From: Sialis fuliginosa
Taxonomy: Eukaryota; Arthropoda; Insecta; Megaloptera; Sialidae
NCBI GenBank assembly: GCA_961205875.1
Contig: OY540812.1
Coordinates: forward strand, 16,368,001 to 16,432,000
Reading direction: 5' to 3'
Length of the DNA: 64,000 bases
Positions 62,125 to 64,000 of this stretch are shown in pieces. A program made the position numbers and the translations under genes. Position 1 is the stretch's first letter, and every line of letters begins with the position of its first letter. The notes under the pieces were generated by a model that was not told where the DNA came from, made no database searches, and saw nothing but the letters and a program-made list of their open reading frames with translations.

Positions 62125-62377
62125 AAAAAAATTGGAATAAAAGATTTCACGATTTCTATTACTAAACATTACATTCTAAAAGGTAAGCTGAAACGTCGAA
62201 AACCACACGTAAAATCTCGGCTTGAAACATTGAAAGCTTGTTCAAATTGTCCAATAAGAACTAGAATATTGTGTAAGGAATGTGACGAGATTTTTCGATG
62301 TGTTTCAAAAACAAAGACTAAAATAAGTCAGCTATCAGAGAGAGGCAAGGGGACTCACAATAAAAAAGCACCCTAAA
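62125..62377 (+). pseudogene. Possible piggyBac-type transposase C-terminal relic
   Basis: An open frame of about 83 codons without a good ATG ends at a TAA. It reads GKLKRRKPHVKSRLETLKAC, SNCPIRTRILCKECDEIFRC, then a basic tail. The CxxC..CxxC cysteine pattern with RTRILCKECD resembles the short zinc-binding tail that ends many piggyBac-family transposases. No TTAA-flanked ends or upstream catalytic region are seen. It begins immediately beside the Helitron 5' end at 62111. Another zinc-ribbon-like gene fragment is possible. Confidence 0.35.
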
Positions 62378-62989
62378 ATGTACACAGTAATTTGAATATG
62401 ACTGAAAGATATAAAACATGTAGTTTATAATGTTTTATCACTAAAAATTCCGAAAAAAATGATGATTTTTAAATTTTTACCCCCACCATATTGAATTAAA
62501 AACGGGGAATGAGTGAAAATATTTACTGTAATAGTGTATTTAACATAGAATTTCACTTTTATTATAAGTAGCTCATAAAAGCATGATACAAAAAAAATCT
62601 TAATTTTAGAATTTTTTTTATTATTTTTACCATTTTGGTGAGTTTTAAATGGTTTAAGGTGACAAAAAAAAATGTTTTCTTAAACTCTGATACCTCCGAT
62701 CACCGTTGATCATAGTTTCAATTCAATTCTGATACTCTTTCGACTTGAAAAAAAGTGAAAATAAAAAATCTCTTATTTTTTGATACTTTTCGATTTAAAA
62801 TCCGCCATATTTTTTTCAGAGCCATAAAAATGCAATTTTGAACCCGGAAATCGAAAGAGCACACTCGAAAATAGTAAAATACATTACTTTTATTTATATT
62901 AGTTCCATTATTCTTAATGAGTTTGGAGCTCAAAGATTGACGAAAAAATTGTTATTTTGGTCCTTAATGGGTTAAATTGCCGTTACCCA

Positions 62990-63081
62990 AAAAAGTGGTA
63001 TTTCATTAAGATCGGTTTAGCTGTGAAAAAGTAACAGACAGAAAGATAGACCCACATTCGCATTTATAATATAAGTACGGA
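62990..63081 (-). mobile_element. Helitron-like 5' end fragment
   Basis: Minus strand starts TCCGTACTTATATTATAAAT, followed by TCTGTCTGTTAC and AGCTAAACCGATCTTAATGA, the same order as the ends at 26743 and 62111. Only about 90 bp is recognisable. Confidence 0.6.
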
Positions 63082-63084
63082 ATA

Positions 63085-63646
63085 TTTCGGTATTTTGGTT
63101 TTCATTCATTGTACAAAATTGTAAATATCTCGACTCCTATGTGAGATAGGGGACTGTTTTTCCCTCTAAACCTCCATTCCCGTAGAAATTTTCCTACCGA
63201 ATCTAATAAAACTAATTACAACCCTCTATATGTGAATATATAGGAGGTAAAATATTAAAAAAAAAATTTTTTTTGGTTTTCATTCATTATACAAAATCGT
63301 AAATATCTCGAATCCTATGCAAGTTAGGGGGTTGATTTTCCCCCTAAAACCCCTACCCACGTAGTATTTTTCCCGCCGGATACAATGAAACCAATTACAA
63401 CTCTTCATATGTGACAGGGGGTGAAATATTAATGACCAAAAAAATGTTCCCATACAAACTTTTCCACCTCCTTGCAATTCCTTAGGGGTTGTTTTTCGGG
63501 AATCGAAGTAGCTTTTATCCTTTCCCAGTATGCAAGCTATCTTACTGTCAAATTTCATCAAGATCGGTTCAGCGGTTTAGCCGTGAAAAGGTAACAAACA
63601 GACAGAGAGACAGACAGACACACTTTCGCATTTATAATATTAGTAT
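63085..63646 (-). mobile_element. Helitron-like element with ~190-bp tandem units
   Basis: The right part (63480-63646) is the 5'-end segment on the minus strand (AATATTATAAATGCGAAAGT, GTCTGTCTGTCTCTC, AGCCGAT-like hinge). The left part holds two tandem units, about 63090-63270 and 63275-63440, each with GTTTTCATTCATT, AAATATCTCG, a C-run and CCCGCCGGAT-like sequence. Similar units occur at 52400-52700 and 61740-61860. Confidence 0.6.
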
Positions 63647-63656
63647 AAAAAAAAAA

Positions 63657-64000
63657 AATTCTACTAATTGATATCTATATTTTGACACCCCACAAATTCT
63701 ATGACGTCCCTCCCTATTATTCCAAAATTTAAAATTATATTGTTGACTTTAGTATTTTTCTTTGGTAGTCTCACCACAGCCTCATTACCAATTTTTTTTC
63801 AGATTTTTTGAGCCAGTAGTTACAAAGTTAGAGGGGGGGGGACAAAATAAAATTTTACTTTTAGCCTCCTACAGGCGCCATTTTTGAGTTAGAAAAAAAA
63901 TAAAAAATATGGTCATATTCTACTAATTGAGATCTACTATATTTCGATAACCCACATGCCTAGATATGAAAATTAAACTTAAAAATTCTGACACCCGTCC
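63657..64000. repeat. AGGGTTCCG-MITE interior, reverse copy, cut by window end
   Basis: Co-linear in reverse with 6220-6490: TTGACACCCCAC, CTATGACGTCCCTCCC, AGATTTTTTGAGCC, CTACAGGCGCCATTTTTGA. From 63910 a second CTACTAATTGA unit begins, so the segment is partly tandem. Confidence 0.65.

Noticed and set aside
1-64000. LTR retroelements, rRNA, tRNA genes and CRISPR-like arrays
   Set aside because: I looked for paired direct terminal repeats, cloverleaf-like segments and regular spacer arrays and found none I could support by eye.

Overview
The window looks like an AT-rich arthropod, most probably insect, nuclear genome segment. The basis is one split biogenic-amine GPCR gene with canonical GT..AG splice sites, very long introns, and a dense mix of mariner/Tc1, hAT, Helitron, Penelope-like and R1-like LINE relics of the kind found in insects. 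A sap-feeding hemipteran would fit this repeat mix, but that is a guess. I see no operons, CRISPR arrays, rRNA or convincing tRNA genes.

The only host gene I can defend is on the minus strand. It is the 5' half of an octopamine/tyramine-type rhodopsin-family receptor. The first coding exon (15282-15681, ATG at 15645) encodes the N-terminus, TM1 and TM2. A 14.1-kb phase-1 intron (1206-15281) follows. The second coding exon (977-1205) encodes TM3, the DRY motif and TM4, and ends in a phase-2 donor. TM5-TM7 lie beyond the left edge. A splice acceptor 36 nt upstream of the ATG shows that the gene has at least one further 5' UTR exon somewhere to the right, so much of the rest of the window may be 5' intron or upstream sequence.

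The remaining ~63 kb is non-coding and rich in repeats. From left to right: a GGTTCGG-rich hAT-like MITE (259-730); a pair of AGGTA..GGCACCAG-ended elements, one with a hAT-like insert (1714-4065); foldback and hAT-like MITEs (4537-8540); a Penelope-like relic (10805-11120); two small hAT-type elements (11491-11758, 11854-13050); a nearly perfect 4.75-kb inverted repeat with 2.2-kb arms (19981-24730); a Helitron end interrupted by a hAT MITE (26081-26743); a truncated mariner (28205-28823); several foldback elements (30286-36480); Helitron, Penelope-like and R1-like LINE relics (37330-40470); a mariner carrying its own MITE (43204-44129); TIR elements including a 1.8-kb one with nested tandem repeats (48826-53362); a second, oppositely oriented copy of the GC-rich hAT element (53592-54549); a second GGTTCGG hAT-like copy (56663-57293); and a cluster of Helitron-like ends with ~190-bp tandem units (61640-63650).

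The observation most worth following is the 2.2-kb-arm inverted repeat. Wherever I compared the arms they match with no net length difference, and I found a single mismatch. It would form a very long RNA hairpin if transcribed, for example as part of a 5' intron of the receptor. Second are the hammerhead-ribozyme-like folds at the Penelope-like relics. All element boundaries were read by eye; no database search was possible.
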